In this document: positions 50,041 to 57,499 of the stretch, piece after piece
How the letters are laid out: each line of letters starts with the position of its first letter
Position numbering within the stretch: position 1 is the stretch's first letter
NCBI RefSeq assembly: GCF_000010665.1
Contig: NC_012796.1
Coordinates: forward strand, 434,001-498,000
Length of the DNA: 64,000 bases
DNA from: Solidesulfovibrio magneticus RS-1
GTDB lineage: Bacteria; Desulfobacterota; Desulfovibrionia; Desulfovibrionales; Desulfovibrionaceae
Reading direction: 5' to 3'
Notes under the pieces: generated by a model
Database searches by the model: none
Seen by the model: the letters and a program-made list of their open reading frames with translations, nothing else
Told to the model about the DNA's origin: nothing
Program-made: the position numbers and the translations under genes

Positions 50041-50132
50041 GGCGTTCTCCGTTGGTTGGGGGTGGGTCGGGGCGGACCTGCGTCGCGTCCCGGCAACACG
50101 TTTGGGCTGAGGTCTTGTCTGCGGGGCGCGGG

Positions 50133-50852
50133 CTAATCGAGGGTGAGCAGGCAGGGCTGATGCTTGCCGTCGGTAAAGGCGGCGGCAAAGGCCACGCCGG
50201 CCACGGGCTGGTCCACGTCGAGGCTGGCGTTCATGGCGGCCAGGCTCCCGGCGGCCGGCCCGGGCACGAGCATGGAACCCACGGCGGCCGTGCCGGCGGC
50301 CAGGCAGCAGGCCACGCCGCCGGTCTGGGCGAAGAAGTAGTGCCCGGCCGGCACGTCGCAGACGGCCACCCCGGCCGGCAGGTTTTCCTCGCTGGCCGAC
50401 ACGGTCGCGCCGCACCAGGGCGAGGGGATAAGCGAGACCACGGAGGCGGCGGTGAGCGGCGCCCGCACCGGCTCGGCCAGGGTGATGACAGTCGTGCCGC
50501 CGGCGGGACAAGCGGTGTTGGACAGGATGCGATGCTGCCGGCCGCCGCCGTCGTTGGCGGCCACTTGCAGGTAGCCGTCCTCGTAGGCGTTTTCGGACAC
50601 GGACGCAGCCCCGACGACCAGGCTCACGACGCGGTCGCCAACGTTTGCCGGGGTGGCGGCGCGGCCGGTGTGGGCGGCCACGGCGGCCGGGGCCATGACC
50701 AGGGAGCCGGCCGGCACCGGGGAACTGCCGGCCTTGGCATAGCGGAACTTGCGCCCGTCGGCGGTGATGCGCAGCGCGCCGACGGCTTCGCGTTTGGCCG
50801 GCGAGGTTTCGCCCACGTCCTGGGTAAAGGAAAGCTTCATGGGTTGGGCCAT
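50133..50852 (-). CDS. putative capsid decoration/head protein
   Basis: A 239-residue protein of mixed beta content (MAQPMKLSFTQDVGETSPAK, GSLVMAPAAVAAHTGRAATP, LPAGVAVCDVPAGHYFFAQT). It lies 22 bases after the major capsid gene, the usual place for decoration or head-stabilising proteins in many phages. ATG 50852 follows GGAGG. Confidence 0.6.
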   Translation of the reverse strand: MAQPMKLSFTQDVGETSPAKREAVGALRITADGRKFRYAKAGSSPVPAGSLVMAPAAVAAHTGRAATPANVGDRVVSLVVGAASVSENAYEDGYLQVAANDGGGRQHRILSNTACPAGGTTVITLAEPVRAPLTAASVVSLIPSPWCGATVSASEENLPAGVAVCDVPAGHYFFAQTGGVACCLAAGTAAVGSMLVPGPAAGSLAAMNASLDVDQPVAGVAFAAAFTDGKHQPCLLTLD

Positions 50853-50874
50853 TGTTGCCTCCGATGGTTGGCGG

Positions 50875-51846
50875 TTAGGACAGATTGGCGTGGCAGGCGT
50901 GGGCCTTGCGGTTGGAGCAGATGAGGTTGCCGTGCCACAGGATCTTCATGGAGCGGCCGGCCGGTCCGGCCAGATCGACCCAGGGCTGGCGGGCGAAGAA
51001 GCCGTTTTGGTGGATGGCGAAGCCGAGATGGTTGGTGTTGACGGCGAAGAGATGGCCGGCCGGGCAGTAGTCGTCGGCGGCCAGCACCATGCCTTCGTAG
51101 ACGAGGTGGGCGAATCCGGCCTGGGCCACGCCGTCGTCGGTGACGAAGCGCTGCTGGACTTGCAGGATGCGGGAGACCTTGTTGTAGAGGGCCTCGGTGG
51201 TGACGGCCACGTTGGGCTTGCCGTCGCGGCCGTCGGAGACCTTGGCGGCGCTGCGCAGGGTCTGCAGGGTCTCCAGGCTCATGGTTTCGGCGTCGGCCAC
51301 GGTGACGCCCTTCCAGGGCTTGGAGCCGTCGGCGGCCACGAGGTCGTTTTCGGCGATGCCGCCGTAGGCCTTGTCGGGATCGGGGCTGGTCAGGGCCCGC
51401 AGGCCGGTCAGGGTCGGGGCCTCGTCGCCGGCGGCGGAATAGAGGGTGGCGGCCAGCCAGCCCGAGCAGGTGCGCTGGGCGGTTTCGAGCTTTTGGGTGA
51501 CGAACTGGACCACGGCGTAGTCCCCGGCGGCGGCCACCTCGTCGGTGAGGTAGACGGTGGCGTTGCCGTAGGCGTGCTTCCAGTTGAAGGCGGCGGCGTT
51601 GATGGTGACGCGGTCGTCGCTGGAGAGCGTGTCGGCCCGGGTGAAAAAGCCGCCTTCGCTGTCGGAGTAGGACAGGGGCACCCGGATCTTCTCGCCCCCG
51701 GCCGGCCGCTCGAACAGGCCGGCCTGGCGGTTCATGAGCAGGTCGAGCAGAAACGAGTTGCGGAAGTAGATGTCCACGGCCCGGCCGCCGGCGGCGGCGA
51801 AATAGTCGTTGGTGATGGCTTCGATTTCACTGAGCGAAAGGGACAT
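50875..51846 (-). CDS. putative phage major capsid protein
   Basis: A 323-residue protein. An N-terminal helix (LSEIEAITNDYFAAAGGRAV) is followed by an HK97-like pattern: GEKIRVPLSYSDSEGGFFTR (E-loop-like), NWKHAYGNATVYLTDEVAAA, a spine helix VQFVTQKLETAQRTCSGWLA, and a P-domain C-terminus ending ICSNRKAHACHANLS. Length fits HK97-fold coats without a delta domain; the scaffold gene just upstream supports this. ATG 51846 follows AAGGAGG. Confidence 0.75.
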   Translation of the reverse strand: MSLSLSEIEAITNDYFAAAGGRAVDIYFRNSFLLDLLMNRQAGLFERPAGGEKIRVPLSYSDSEGGFFTRADTLSSDDRVTINAAAFNWKHAYGNATVYLTDEVAAAGDYAVVQFVTQKLETAQRTCSGWLAATLYSAAGDEAPTLTGLRALTSPDPDKAYGGIAENDLVAADGSKPWKGVTVADAETMSLETLQTLRSAAKVSDGRDGKPNVAVTTEALYNKVSRILQVQQRFVTDDGVAQAGFAHLVYEGMVLAADDYCPAGHLFAVNTNHLGFAIHQNGFFARQPWVDLAGPAGRSMKILWHGNLICSNRKAHACHANLS

Positions 51847-51864
51847 GCTGGTTCCTCCTTGGGG

Positions 51865-52440
51865 TTACAGGCCGGCGTCGCGGCGGCGGGCGGCCATGCG
51901 GGCGGCCAGGACGGCATGGACGCCGCCGAACCGGTCCGGGGCTTCAAGCTGGGGATCGTCGGCCCGGCCGCGCTGGGGAGCCCCTGAAGGCGCGCCCAGG
52001 GCGACGCTGCCGCGCCGGGCGCGCAGCCGCTCCATGGCCGCGGCCTCGCCTTCGGCCAGGGCTTTTTGGCGCACGCGCTCGGTTTCTTCCTGATTCGCCT
52101 TTCCGGCCTCGGCCAGGTGGTGGGAGAAGTAGGCCCCGACCTCGTCCAGAAGCGAGTTTTCACGCTGGCGGGCGGCAAGCGCGCCGTTTTCCCGCAGTGT
52201 TTCGAAATCCGGGTGTTCGGCGGCGAAGCGCTGGGCCAGTTCGGCCCGCTGCGAGGCGGCGCGCCGGGCTTCGAGGTTTTCCAGACGGGCCTCGATGAGG
52301 GCGTCGAGGCGGGCCTCCAGGTCGCTAAAGACCGATTCCAGGCCGGCGATGCCGGGGTCGGTCCCGGCCTCGGTTCCCGGAGCGGTCCCGGGGGCGGGAC
52401 CGGCGGTTGGCGCGGCGGCGGGATGGGTCGGCTGTTCCAT
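51865..52440 (-). CDS. putative capsid scaffolding protein
   Basis: A 191-residue charged helical protein: a Pro/Ala/Gly N-terminus, then LEARLDALIEARLENLEARR and RVRQKALAEGEAAAMERLRA, with a basic C-terminus. Coiled-coil acidic-to-basic design and place directly before the capsid gene are typical of scaffolds. The 179 bases between it and the next gene upstream hold no feature I can name. Confidence 0.7.
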   Translation of the reverse strand: MEQPTHPAAAPTAGPAPGTAPGTEAGTDPGIAGLESVFSDLEARLDALIEARLENLEARRAASQRAELAQRFAAEHPDFETLRENGALAARQRENSLLDEVGAYFSHHLAEAGKANQEETERVRQKALAEGEAAAMERLRARRGSVALGAPSGAPQRGRADDPQLEAPDRFGGVHAVLAARMAARRRDAGL

Positions 52441-52619
52441 GGTTCCCTCATAGGTGGGCTGGGGTTGGCGCGCGGGGCCGGGCGCGGCCGGGCCCTTGGC
52501 GCAAGGTGTTGTCCCGGGCGCTGCCGGCGCTGTTTTGGGCGCGCGAGGCCACGACGGCCGTGGCGGCAGCCCGGGGAAAACGGTCGGGAAACGGCGGTTC
52601 GGCGGCGTCCGACGCGGCG

Positions 52620-52988
52620 TCAGACCAGCCCGCGTCGGGCTTTATGGCGCTCCAGGACTTCCCGGGCGACGGCCGGGCCGGGGTCCGGGCGGCGCGCGCG
52701 CTCCTCGCCGGGTTCCTGGGGACGGATGCCTTCGCCGCGCAGGAACCGGCGGTAGTTGGCCCGGCTGGGTTCGGCCAGGAAGGCCCGGACATGGGGAGCA
52801 GGCGAGGTCTTGTCGGCCACGGCCGTGACGGACGGGAGCCAGTCGGCGTCGGCCCGGTAGCCGCGCCCCACCGACAGCAAGCGCTTGGCCGAGCCGCCGC
52901 AGGTGCAAATGTTTTCGGTCCGGTCCATGGGGGCCATGGCTTCGAACTCCCGGTCGCAGACCCGGCAGGCGAAATCATACAGCGGCAT
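52620..52988 (-). CDS. FmdB-type zinc-ribbon protein in the virion module
   Basis: A 122-residue protein opening MPLYDFACRVCDREFEAMAP, the FmdB-family start, with CxxC in ACRVCDR and CTCGG as the second half of the ribbon. The rest is charged and basic. FmdB-like proteins appear between portal and capsid genes in some phages, role unknown. ATG 52988 follows GGGAG, between portal and scaffold. Confidence 0.75.
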   Translation of the reverse strand: MPLYDFACRVCDREFEAMAPMDRTENICTCGGSAKRLLSVGRGYRADADWLPSVTAVADKTSPAPHVRAFLAEPSRANYRRFLRGEGIRPQEPGEERARRPDPGPAVAREVLERHKARRGLV

Positions 52989-53051
52989 TTATTTACTCCC
53001 GTGTCTTTGGTTCGGCATGAACAACCCAAGTCCGGCCAAACGCCCCTGGCC

Positions 53052-54806
53052 TCACCCCGCCAAGGGGGTCCGGGGGGGATTATCCCCCCCGGCGGGGAGG
53101 TCCAGGAGGGGCGGAGCCCCTCCTGGCTCTTCCATCCTGGCCAGCACGGCGGCGCGGTTGTCCCAGTCGAGCTTTTCGAGGAGATCGCGGCGGTCGATGG
53201 CCTCCATGTCGTAGAGGGCCAGGGCTTCCTCGCGGCGTTGGACCCGGGAGACGGGCATGGTGGAGCCGGCGACCACGGTGAGCCGGGCCGGCACGCGGCA
53301 GGCCTCGCCCCTGAGCGGGGCAATGGCGATGGCCCCGTTTTCGGCGAAGCTGATCCAGCGTTCCTTGGCGTACCAGTTCTGCATGTGGCTTAAAAACATC
53401 CGGCCGCGTTCGCGCACCAGCCGCGAGTAGTTGCGGATCTTGCCGCGCAGCAGGGTGGAGGCCTGTTCAATCAGCGCGGCGATGGCCTTGTAGGCGACCA
53501 CGGGATGGTCCGGGGAGGCGGCCCGCTCCAGTTCGCCGATGCCCGAGATCTGGCTGAAAAGCTCCCGGTAGAGGGTCAGCACGCTTTCGATGTCCCGGGT
53601 GTTGTTGGCGAATTCCAGATAGCGGATGCCCTGGGCGGCGGCCATGGAGGTCGGGTTGACGATGCCCAGGCGGTTGGTGAAGGCGGCGTTGTCCACGCCC
53701 GAGTCGCGCGGGTTGATGATCTTGGGCCGGGCGCAGCGGTCCTTATGATACGTGAGCTGGGACAGACATTTGTTGATTTCGAGCTGCAGCTCGGCCAGCT
53801 GTTCGAAGTCCGAGGCTCCCCAGATGGTGGTGGGATCGGTCAGCGAATTGGCCAGGGCAAAGGGGTAGCGGTCGTAGAGATAGCTGGCCATGGCCTGGTC
53901 CAGGGGCAGGGCGGGATTGATGGACGGATTGGGCTGGTCGGACAGGACGAGGCTCCCGGGGCCGGCCACGACCACGCAGCGGATAAAGCCCGGGTACAGC
54001 GGCCCGTCGTCGGTCATGGTGTAGTCGCGGGCCCAGCATTCGCACACGAGCACCGTGTCCTGGCCCAGGGCGTCGCCGCCCCCGGCTCCGGCCAGCTGGC
54101 GCAGCACCTCGCCGAAGCGGGTGAAAAGCCCTTGCCGCCGGCCGTCGCCGAGGAGGATTTCGCGCCGGCCGTCGCCGAGATCGGCCAGGGTTGCGGCGTC
54201 GCTTTTAAGCTGGCCCGCTGCCTCGGGCCAGCGCCGGGCCGCCTGGCGCAGGCTCATGGGCGCGAAGTGGAGCACCGCCTCGGCCTCCTGGATGTCCAGG
54301 CAGCTGGTGGGATAGACGCCAAAGGCAAAGGGATCGACGTTTACGGTGCGCACTTCGCCCAGGCCGTATTCCAGTTCGGGGTCGAAGACGACTTTTTCCA
54401 CGGCCAGGCCGTAGGTCTCGCCGTTTATGACCGAGCGTTCGAACACGGCCTGCTGTTCCTGTTCGTTCCACCACCAGGCGGCGGCGCGTTCCAGGACGCG
54501 GTAGACGTCCTCGTCGCCCACCGGGCTGACCCGGCTGACGTTGAAGGTCGGGTGGTTGTCGGTGAGCAGGTTGACGGTGCGCTGGCGGTGCAGGTGCAGG
54601 AGATTGGCCCCCAGGCGCGGCAGGCCGGGCTGGGCCGGCCCCTGCCAGGGGCGGCCCTGGCCCAGTCGGTAGTTGCGGGTCCAGGCCTCGGCCAGGCCCA
54701 GGCGGGCCTTGTCGCGCACCACCGCCTCGAGAAGTTCGAAGACGCGGCGGCCCACGCGCTGGGGCTCGGCGGCCGGGGGCAGGAGCTGGTTGACAGCGTC
54801 GGTCAT
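53052..54806 (-). CDS. phage portal protein
   Basis: A 584-residue portal, the ring at the capsid vertex through which DNA passes. Typical content includes RQRTVNLLTDNHPTFNVSRV, AWWWNEQEQQAVFERSVING, WGASDFEQLAELQLEINKCL and KIRNYSRLVRERGRMFLSHM with the stem helix. The last 25 residues are encoded by a palindromic hairpin pair (53070-53126), so the original C-terminus may differ. ATG 54806 follows GGAG and overlaps the preceding stop (ATGA). No terminase gene accompanies it. Confidence 0.85.
   Translation of the reverse strand: MTDAVNQLLPPAAEPQRVGRRVFELLEAVVRDKARLGLAEAWTRNYRLGQGRPWQGPAQPGLPRLGANLLHLHRQRTVNLLTDNHPTFNVSRVSPVGDEDVYRVLERAAAWWWNEQEQQAVFERSVINGETYGLAVEKVVFDPELEYGLGEVRTVNVDPFAFGVYPTSCLDIQEAEAVLHFAPMSLRQAARRWPEAAGQLKSDAATLADLGDGRREILLGDGRRQGLFTRFGEVLRQLAGAGGGDALGQDTVLVCECWARDYTMTDDGPLYPGFIRCVVVAGPGSLVLSDQPNPSINPALPLDQAMASYLYDRYPFALANSLTDPTTIWGASDFEQLAELQLEINKCLSQLTYHKDRCARPKIINPRDSGVDNAAFTNRLGIVNPTSMAAAQGIRYLEFANNTRDIESVLTLYRELFSQISGIGELERAASPDHPVVAYKAIAALIEQASTLLRGKIRNYSRLVRERGRMFLSHMQNWYAKERWISFAENGAIAIAPLRGEACRVPARLTVVAGSTMPVSRVQRREEALALYDMEAIDRRDLLEKLDWDNRAAVLARMEEPGGAPPLLDLPAGGDNPPRTPLAG
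53070..53126. repeat. palindrome pair inside the portal gene 3' end
   Basis: Two perfect inverted repeats: arms CCGGGGGGGAT and ATCCCCCCCGG around one base (53070-53092), and CCAGGAGGGGC and GCCCCTCCTGG around GGA (53102-53126). Related in type to the intergenic 21-nt palindromes elsewhere, but here translated as PGGAPPLLDLPAGGDNPPRT. Confidence 0.7.
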
Positions 54807-55135
54807 CGGCTTCTCCGGTTGGGCTTGTCGCGTTTGGGGATCGGGCCGGGGTTGGCGGGTTTCGGGTCGGGGCTGGCGGCGTCGGGCTGTTCCGGTTCGG
54901 GAAGCGGCCAGGTTCCTTGGTCGGTTTCGAGGCTCTTGGCCCCGTCCGGGGCGTACCCCTGGGGGTGGTGACGGCACTGGGGGCAGCGCGCCGCCTCCCA
55001 GGGGACGTCCGGGGGGAAGGGCGGCGGGAACCCCGGCTCCAGAGGCTCAAACACGGCGCTGGTCAGCGGCGGGATCAGGCGGGCGGGGTCGCAGGCGGCA
55101 ATGGGGGCGTGACACAGGCGGCAGCGCAGGATCAT
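54803..55135 (-). CDS. zinc-ribbon protein at the head of the virion module
   Basis: A 110-residue protein with MILRCRLCHAPIAACDPARL and CPQCRHH, two CxxC pairs for a zinc ribbon, then an Asp/Pro-rich tail. The ATG at 55133-55135 follows AAGGAG; an earlier ATG is not favoured. The terminase that would normally precede the portal is absent, and this is the first gene of the module. Confidence 0.6.
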   Translation of the reverse strand: MILRCRLCHAPIAACDPARLIPPLTSAVFEPLEPGFPPPFPPDVPWEAARCPQCRHHPQGYAPDGAKSLETDQGTWPLPEPEQPDAASPDPKPANPGPIPKRDKPNRRSR

Positions 55136-55374
55136 GTTTGGGTCTCCTTTCGCGGCGGTTGTTCCCGCCGCCCTCAAGACCCACAAGTCCATGGAAACCG
55201 GCCGTGAACCAGCCAGTTTCCGTCAAAATACGGGGCATTTTCCGACTTGTCCGCTGGGAGATTGAAAAAAAATTCACAAGCGCGTGTCGAAAAGACCGCA
55301 TTTCCCGTTGTGACTCCAATGGCTTTCGACTAGTTTACTTTGAATTCTAAATTTTTGCCTCGGAGGAGACCACT

Positions 55375-55791
55375 ATGCTTGGCATGGAGAAGAAAGTCCG
55401 GGCGATGTATGGCGATGACGTCGAGAGCAAGGTCGGCAATCCGGCCGTTGAGGCGAAGGAAACGGCCAATTCGGCCCGGGCCGGCCTGGCCATCGGGATT
55501 TTGGCCATTGTGTTGGCCCTGGGCGTGTATGTCGCCCTGGACGCCAAACTGTCCGTGGTGACCCAGTCCGTGGCCGACGTGCCGGCCAAGGTGGCGGCCA
55601 TGGACGCCAAGATCGCGGCCTTCGACGCCCTGCCGGGCAAGCTGCGCAAGGAAATGGCGGCGGCGCGTCTGGCCGAGTTGGCCGCCACGGCCGACGCCCT
55701 GGCCGTCACCCTTGAGGGCGACGCCAACAAGGCGTCCCTGGCCAAGGTTTCCGAGATGATCAAGCAGCTCAAGGCCGACGTCGCCAAGTAG
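55375..55791 (+). CDS. small single-span membrane protein with coiled coil
   Basis: A 138-residue protein. A soluble N-terminus (MLGMEKKVRAMYGDDVESKV), one membrane helix (RAGLAIGILAIVLALGVYVAL, about 36-56) and a C-terminal Ala/Lys coiled coil (VPAKVAAMDAKIAAFDALPG). ATG 55375 follows GGAGGAG. The 180-base upstream region is AT-rich and divergent from the virion module. A strong terminator follows. No family recognised; abundant-protein features suggest good expression. Confidence 0.75.
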   Translation: MLGMEKKVRAMYGDDVESKVGNPAVEAKETANSARAGLAIGILAIVLALGVYVALDAKLSVVTQSVADVPAKVAAMDAKIAAFDALPGKLRKEMAAARLAELAATADALAVTLEGDANKASLAKVSEMIKQLKADVAK

Positions 55792-55913
55792 CGACGGGTC
55801 GCCCGAAGGCATGGGACCGCGCCGGGTGTTCCGGACGCGGCCCCATGGCCTTCCCACGGCCTGCGCCGCAGGCTTACGGGGTTCCCCCGGGCCTTTTATA
55901 GGCCAACGCTGAA

Positions 55914-55949
55914 AAAACGGCCGCATCCAGGCAAGGATGCGGCCGTTTT
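55914..55949 (+). terminator. strong intrinsic terminator
   Basis: AAAACGGCCGCATCC and GGATGCGGCCGTTTT (15-bp perfect arms, loop AGGCAA). A and T tracts on both sides make it bidirectional for the convergent small-membrane gene and trmO. Confidence 0.9.
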
Positions 55950-55976
55950 CATTGTCGGGATCGGGAAGGGGACGGC

Positions 55977-56480
55977 TCAGTTGGGGCCGACAAACCGGTC
56001 GTCGGAGCGCGTCTGCCCCACGGTCTGGCCGCGTCCTTCCAGCCAGCCGCTGCGCACCGGGCCGGCCGGGGCGTCGAAGGCCGGGGCATAGGGCTTGATG
56101 TCGAGTAGCGGCGTGCCATCGAGCATGTCCGCGCCGCGAACGGTCAGCACGTTGCCGTCAATGGCAACCACCTCCACCACGGACAGGCCGATGGGATTGG
56201 GCCGCTTGGGGGCGCGGGTGGCGAAAAGCCCGCGCGGCGTGTCGTCGAGATAGGGCGTCACCGTGGTCTTGTAGCCCGAGGACTCGTGGAAGCAGTAAAT
56301 GAGGTAGACGTGGGAAAAGCCGTCCACGTCGGCCAGGGCCGGGGCCAGTTCGGGGTCAAGCTCCACCCGTCCCAGGCTGTCCCTGGCGCCGCCGGGCTGG
56401 ATGGGCATGCCTTCGAGGGCGGCGTAGGGTGTGCGGATCACGCCGATGGGACGCAGGGCGATGGATGTTTCCGAGGGCAT
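55977..56480 (-). CDS. trmO: tRNA (adenine-N6)-methyltransferase TrmO
   Basis: A 167-residue YaeB/TrmO-family enzyme that methylates N6 of the t6A at position 37 of some tRNAs. Conserved content: RPIGVIRTPYAALEGMP, LADVDGFSHVYLIYCFHES, and the key RAPKRPNPIGLSVV block. The C-terminal domain of longer TrmO proteins is absent, as in many bacteria. It follows the 281-aa membrane gene by 12 bases. It has a thematic link to tsaB earlier in the window, which belongs to the t6A pathway. Confidence 0.88.
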   Translation of the reverse strand: MPSETSIALRPIGVIRTPYAALEGMPIQPGGARDSLGRVELDPELAPALADVDGFSHVYLIYCFHESSGYKTTVTPYLDDTPRGLFATRAPKRPNPIGLSVVEVVAIDGNVLTVRGADMLDGTPLLDIKPYAPAFDAPAGPVRSGWLEGRGQTVGQTRSDDRFVGPN

Positions 56481-56492
56481 GGCGATCTCCTG

Positions 56493-57338
56493 TTACGTGT
56501 CGGCCTCGAAGGCTTCGCTGGCCCGGGATACGCCGTAAGCCATGGCCATGGCCGCGATGCCGATGGCCGGGGCGTAGTAGGCCGGCGCGGCCAGGGCGAA
56601 GCGGATAAGCAGGGTGGCCAGGGCGAAGCCGGAATTGCGGAAGACCGAATGGAAGGCCGGCTGATAGGTGTGGGACAACAGCACGATGAAGATGTCGCTG
56701 AAGATGAGCACGGTATAAAACACCGAGAAAAACGGATGGACATGGCCGGTGGTCATGGCCTGCCAGCCGATCCAGGCCCCGTAGGCGAGGAACGCCAGCA
56801 GCAGGCAGAAGGCCAGGAATTTTTTCGTGGCCACGAAGGGATAGAGCCACGGGCCTTTCTTGCCCTGGGCGCGCTTGCGGTAACGCCGGTAGTACAGGCC
56901 AAGACCCATGAACACGATCAGCGCGCCGGCCCCGTCGGCCAGCATGGGCAACAACACATCCACAGCTTCAACGAGGACGATGGGTTCGTGCAGATGGACG
57001 AGTTCCTTGAAGGCGTCGCGCAATAAAATCAGGCACAAGACCTCGAACTGCTTGCCCAGCGACTTGGTCACCGAACAGGGCAGGACGAAGATGAGGTCCA
57101 CGACTTCCTGGATCAGCACCAGGGTGAAAGCCAAGTTGATGGCGTAGAAATGGGACATGGGGGTCATGCGGGCCAGAAACGGCGGCAAAAGTCCCCGGAT
57201 GTTGAGTTCGATGCCGATCAGGCCGATGAGAAAGGCCACGACCTGGCTCACGGCCACGACCCGTCGGGTCTTCGGGTGTTCCCAGAAGGAGTGCAGGGGG
57301 TCGAAGAGATCGGTGGCGAGTTCGTAAAACGTGCTCAT
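56493..57338 (-). CDS. multi-span membrane protein
   Basis: A 281-residue protein with about six hydrophobic segments (VVAVSQVVAFLIGLIGIELN, INLAFTLVLIQEVVDLIFVL, AFCLLLAFLAYGAWIGW, VFYTVLIFSDIFIVLL, FALATLLIRFALAAPAYYAP). I do not recognise the family. ATG 57338 begins MSTFYELATDLFDPLHSFWE. It is co-transcribed with trmO and divergent from the chemoreceptor. Confidence 0.7.
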   Translation of the reverse strand: MSTFYELATDLFDPLHSFWEHPKTRRVVAVSQVVAFLIGLIGIELNIRGLLPPFLARMTPMSHFYAINLAFTLVLIQEVVDLIFVLPCSVTKSLGKQFEVLCLILLRDAFKELVHLHEPIVLVEAVDVLLPMLADGAGALIVFMGLGLYYRRYRKRAQGKKGPWLYPFVATKKFLAFCLLLAFLAYGAWIGWQAMTTGHVHPFFSVFYTVLIFSDIFIVLLSHTYQPAFHSVFRNSGFALATLLIRFALAAPAYYAPAIGIAAMAMAYGVSRASEAFEADT

Positions 57339-57499
57339 AGGGTATTCCTGGCAGGCTTATGCACCATGCCCCCCTGAAAGGGAAGCCTCTTTTGCGTCGG
57401 GCGCTTGCCATGGGCCGAGTGTTGCGTCATATACGGTCAAGCGTCGTCTCTCCTTTATGCGCCGCCCGACGCCGCCAGACAAACGCCCCGGAGAGGTCC

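Larger units (their letters stand above)
37650..55135 (-). mobile_element. virion-structure module: prophage remnant or domesticated particle locus
   Basis: About 20 consecutive minus-strand genes in phage order: zinc-ribbon protein, portal, FmdB-like protein, scaffold, capsid, decoration/adaptor, appendage proteins, tail fibre, and fibre-assembly-like protein. Several starts overlap the preceding stop (54803/54806, 49318/49321, 44697/44700, 44242, 42824/42827). No terminase, integrase, repressor, replication or lysis gene and no tape-measure-length protein is recognised. GC content looks like that of the host. Flanks are a host signalling operon and a small host membrane gene; no attachment-site repeat was found. 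Confidence 0.8.

Noticed and set aside
52441-52619. Possible missing small gene between scaffold and FmdB-like genes
   Set aside because: Open frames here lack a ribosome site and continue through the FmdB gene in the wrong frame.
37606-55374. Attachment-site direct repeats flanking the virion module
   Set aside because: No matching repeat seen at the two borders by eye; a self-alignment would be needed to exclude short ones.
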